64,000 nucleotides of DNA from Gamsiella multidivaricata. Its lineage: Eukaryota; Mortierellomycota; Mortierellomycetes; Mortierellales; Mortierellaceae. Each line of letters begins with the position of its first letter. Positions within the stretch are counted from its first letter, which is position 1. Below, one piece after another: positions 61,792-64,000 of the stretch. Made by a program: the position numbers and the translations under genes. Location: positions 62,001 to 126,000 of the forward strand of contig NW_026251798.1 of NCBI RefSeq assembly GCF_025024155.1. The letters are read 5' to 3'. The notes below the pieces were generated by a model, which did no database searches, was not told the origin of the DNA, and was given only the letters and a program-made list of their open reading frames with translations.

Positions 61792-62794
61792 ATGGACCAT
61801 AACTCTATTTCCACCAATAGACCAAGAGACAACGGAGAAGGGTCTTCCACAAGTGCCTCTTTCTCCTCTTTCTCTGTCAATGGAGTCGACATTGCACATG
61901 CTGGTCAAGGTGATGGTATGCTCTGACATTAGCCAGCTGAAACGCAACTCATCACACCGATCGACAATACCAACTTACTATTCCTTCTTCGTATCCACCG
62001 GTCGTATATTCATGTATATAGCTGCTGCCACTTCGTGCCAGGCTTTCGAAGACTCAGTAGACACGCCAGACTACGCCTATGCGTATAGCGATGTACTCGA
62101 GGGATCGTCTGGCAATATCTATGTAGAGCGCGACGATCCGACGTTTGCTGAACGCGTTGATCAAGAAGACGACACGGACGACGATACGACAGATGAGGAT
62201 ATAGACTACGGCTTAGACGACGTCGATGGCACCAGTGTTGCAATGAGTGACGAAGAGGAGTGTCGGGAACAACTGCTGGATAGGCGTAGCAAGAGAAAGG
62301 CGGAACAAGCACCAGGGAAGGCGCGACCTGCTCGCAGGAGGGCAACAATGGAATCCGGCGACCAGACTGCACAGCAACTGTCCACATTCACTTCCAAGGC
62401 CTTCGTCCAGCAATACCCCTTTTCTGCCCCCAAGGCCTTCAGCACAATCAGCTCCTCCAAGGCCATTATGGTCAAGCAGCACAGGTTGATTTTTTTGCTT
62501 CTCACCCTCAAGTTCGCGTACTGCCTTCTCGATGGACTTGCTGGGAGGTCCTGCCGTGATCGAGTGCTGCTTTTTGTGTTCCCCTCCAATTTGAGCCCGC
62601 GTCCTAGCTGCTTTTTGGCTTCTTGGAATGCTTGGTACTCATCCTGCTGTATAGGGGGTCTAACAACGAGCTTTGTAACTTCTACTATTAGTTCTATTTA
62701 CAACAGGAGACGCCGCGCGATTAGGACTTCGGCGAGGGCGTGCTTCGGTCATTTACTGGTTCGCGGTGCAGGGTCCTCCTTTAGATCGGAATGA
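61792..62794 (+). CDS. Unrecognised acidic protein, possibly a decayed gene
   Basis: An ATG at 61792 opens MDHNSISTNRPRDNG; a GTATGC/TAG intron (61916-62021) joins in frame to AAATSCQAFEDSVDTPDYAY. The second exon encodes an acidic stretch (QEDDTDDDTTDEDIDYGLDD) and a basic patch (RRSKRKAEQ, ARPARRRA), like a nuclear protein. After about 62490 (SSKAIMVKQH) the reading becomes hydrophobic and unprotein-like, while the opposite strand (62480-62640) reads like coding (EAKKQLGRGLKLEGNTKSST). This suggests a broken gene or an insertion joining two unrelated fragments. No family was recognised. Confidence 0.35.
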
Positions 62795-63891
62795 ATTGAC
62801 ACGAAGGTAAAATAGACTAGACAGAGATAGAAGGAAATAAATATAGGGAGTTGTTTGGCTAAATGGTTCGAGCTAGGACTATGTTCCATTGAGAATGACT
62901 GAGGTAGTTACAAGGTATTCACATATATGATGTCCGATGAAGTGAGAAGTCGTGACAATGAAGTCCACCCTCAGGAGTCGTTATATGGCAATGTTCGCTG
63001 ATTAGACCTCCATTGTACCTTTATAATACCGTTTCACGAGGGTAAGCCGATGACGGATGCTCAATAATGAGACGATCGGAGATCGGGGAAACGTTGCAAT
63101 TGATAGTGCAAAGGTGGTGAATGATCAGGCTTGGCATTCTCTGTTGATTGTATCTCGTTGCGTGGGTTGCTGACGACGGCAGTCAGTACCTGTCGATGAT
63201 GCGGTGTTATCCGGACAATCTAGACGAATGCATACAAGATATATATGTGAAGAAGACTCTGGTTCAGGAACCAGACCGTTTATTCTTTTATTCTGGGAGC
63301 GGTGCTCTTCCCCGTAATTTAATAGCAAAAGTTCTCATAGGCTTTAGTCCTTTGAAGGTTGACCGCGCTACTTGACTGATTTCCCTATCCTCCATTGCAT
63401 CCCTAGCGACCTATCTAGATTTGCGCCTACCTGCGTACATTGGAAACAGCGATGATGGCGATGTGGGCGGACATCTGTGTCAGGCCGTGGCAAAGCTACT
63501 CGTATATCACTGATCGTGCTTCGTGTCAAGCGACTAGCATCTTTCAGTGTGATGGCTCTTTATCAAAGCCTTTTGTTATTGTGGTAATGCCTTTCTTTAT
63601 TGTGGAAAGTCTTTTTTATTGCGGAAAGTCTTTTTTATTGTGGGAAAGCAGACATTGCTTCTCGCCTACAAGTATTCTGCCGCACACTCCACAGCTCTCT
63701 TCGTTCATAATCCTTTCTCCTCATCGCCCTTTGCCCGGAGTTCACTATCCATATACATCTTCACGCTAGATACTATACGCCTGTAGAAAAGGTAATGTAC
63801 CCTCCAAGCCTATCCTTCCATATCTTCAGCGTCCTTACGAGAGGGTTTCACTAACACTGCTAAGCTTTCAACCCAACATAGTGATCGCAGC
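62795..63891. other. Intergenic region
   Basis: About 1.1 kb without a supported gene. The region before 63891 holds a short tandem repeat and the probable promoter of the next gene; an AG just before the ATG (CATAG) may be the end of a leader intron. Confidence 0.5.
63591..63648. repeat. Three imperfect 19-20 bp tandem copies
   Basis: The unit CTTTTTTATTGTGGAAAGT is repeated three times with point changes, about 250-300 bp upstream of the start codon at the right edge. Confidence 0.75.
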
Positions 63892-64000
63892 ATGGGCATA
63901 AGAGGCCTTTACACTACTCTGAAGAAGCGCGGTTTGGATCCAGTTGCCGCGGATCCTCAAGATTACCAGAACCAAGCTGTTGAGGTTGACCTCTTCGGCG
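63892..64000 (+). CDS. XPG-N/PIN-like protein, N-terminus only
   Basis: The reading frame opens with MGIRGLYTTLKKRGLDP and runs off the window at VEVDLFG. A Met-Gly-Ile-x-Gly-Leu start followed by a helix is the hallmark of the XPG N-terminal region of FEN1-, XPG- and Asteroid-type proteins. The AVEVDLFG stretch sits where the first catalytic Asp strand is expected. Only 36 residues are visible, so which subfamily is open; the short spacing looks more like Asteroid-type PIN proteins than FEN1. Confidence 0.55.
   Translation, partial: MGIRGLYTTLKKRGLDPVAADPQDYQNQAVEVDLFG

Noticed and set aside
63125..63375. Opposing open frames of about 70 codons
   Set aside because: Both strands open by chance over the same bases, with no protein-like features.

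Overview
The window is nuclear DNA of an early-diverging filamentous fungus, most likely a Mortierellaceae species (Mortierellomycotina). Genes are compact and rich in short GT-AG introns. Gene content is fungal: an Mtd1-type folate dehydrogenase, a Cdc11-class septin, an Sok1/TCP11 protein and a 9.5 kDa complex I subunit. A long channel-like protein with a propeller-like N-terminus resembles proteins I associate with Mortierella. The taxonomic call is inference; no rRNA or species marker is present. All gene models were built by eye from splice sites, reading phase and family conservation.

Layout. 1-9 kb: a partial unknown gene, the Rieske protein, centromeric histone CENP-A head-to-head with histone chaperone NAP1, and an RSZ-type SR splicing factor. 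9.5-11.2 kb: two decayed coding fragments, one resembling the C-terminus of a Fanzor/TnpB-like protein. 11.3-23.3 kb: ARPC4, MTD1, BRE1 and a large TCP11/Sok1 gene. 24.7-33.2 kb: a Cdc11-like septin, a TatD-type hydrolase and COPI beta-prime (SEC27). 34.6-44.1 kb: an ADF-H/PH protein, an NDUFA3-like complex I subunit, SNF12, ACL4, VPS71/ZNHIT1 and an acetylpolyamine amidohydrolase-like deacetylase. 44.2-49.7 kb: a large TRP-like ion-transport protein and possible upstream exons. 50.4-51.0 kb: a short element with long inverted repeats. 51.6-60.9 kb: NOP10, BFR2/AATF, histone H3, DNA polymerase delta subunit 2, a nucleolar FKBP and a zinc-ribbon protein. 61-64 kb: a gene-poor, partly decayed tract, then the start of an XPG-N/PIN-like gene at the right edge.

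How the genes relate. Many act on chromatin: CENP-A, H3, NAP1, BRE1, SNF12, VPS71 and a nucleolar FKBP. Others serve ribosome biogenesis (NOP10, BFR2, ACL4), respiration (Rieske, NDUFA3-like) and actin or septin structure (ARPC4, ADF-H/PH protein, septin). Close divergent pairs that could share promoters are CENP-A/NAP1 (339 bp), NDUFA3-like/SNF12 (240 bp), VPS71/deacetylase (260 bp), NOP10/BFR2 (713 bp) and FKBP/zinc-ribbon protein (181 bp). A recurring oddity is an intron placed within 0-18 nt of the start codon in at least seven genes, along with two internal microexons of 13 and 14 nt.
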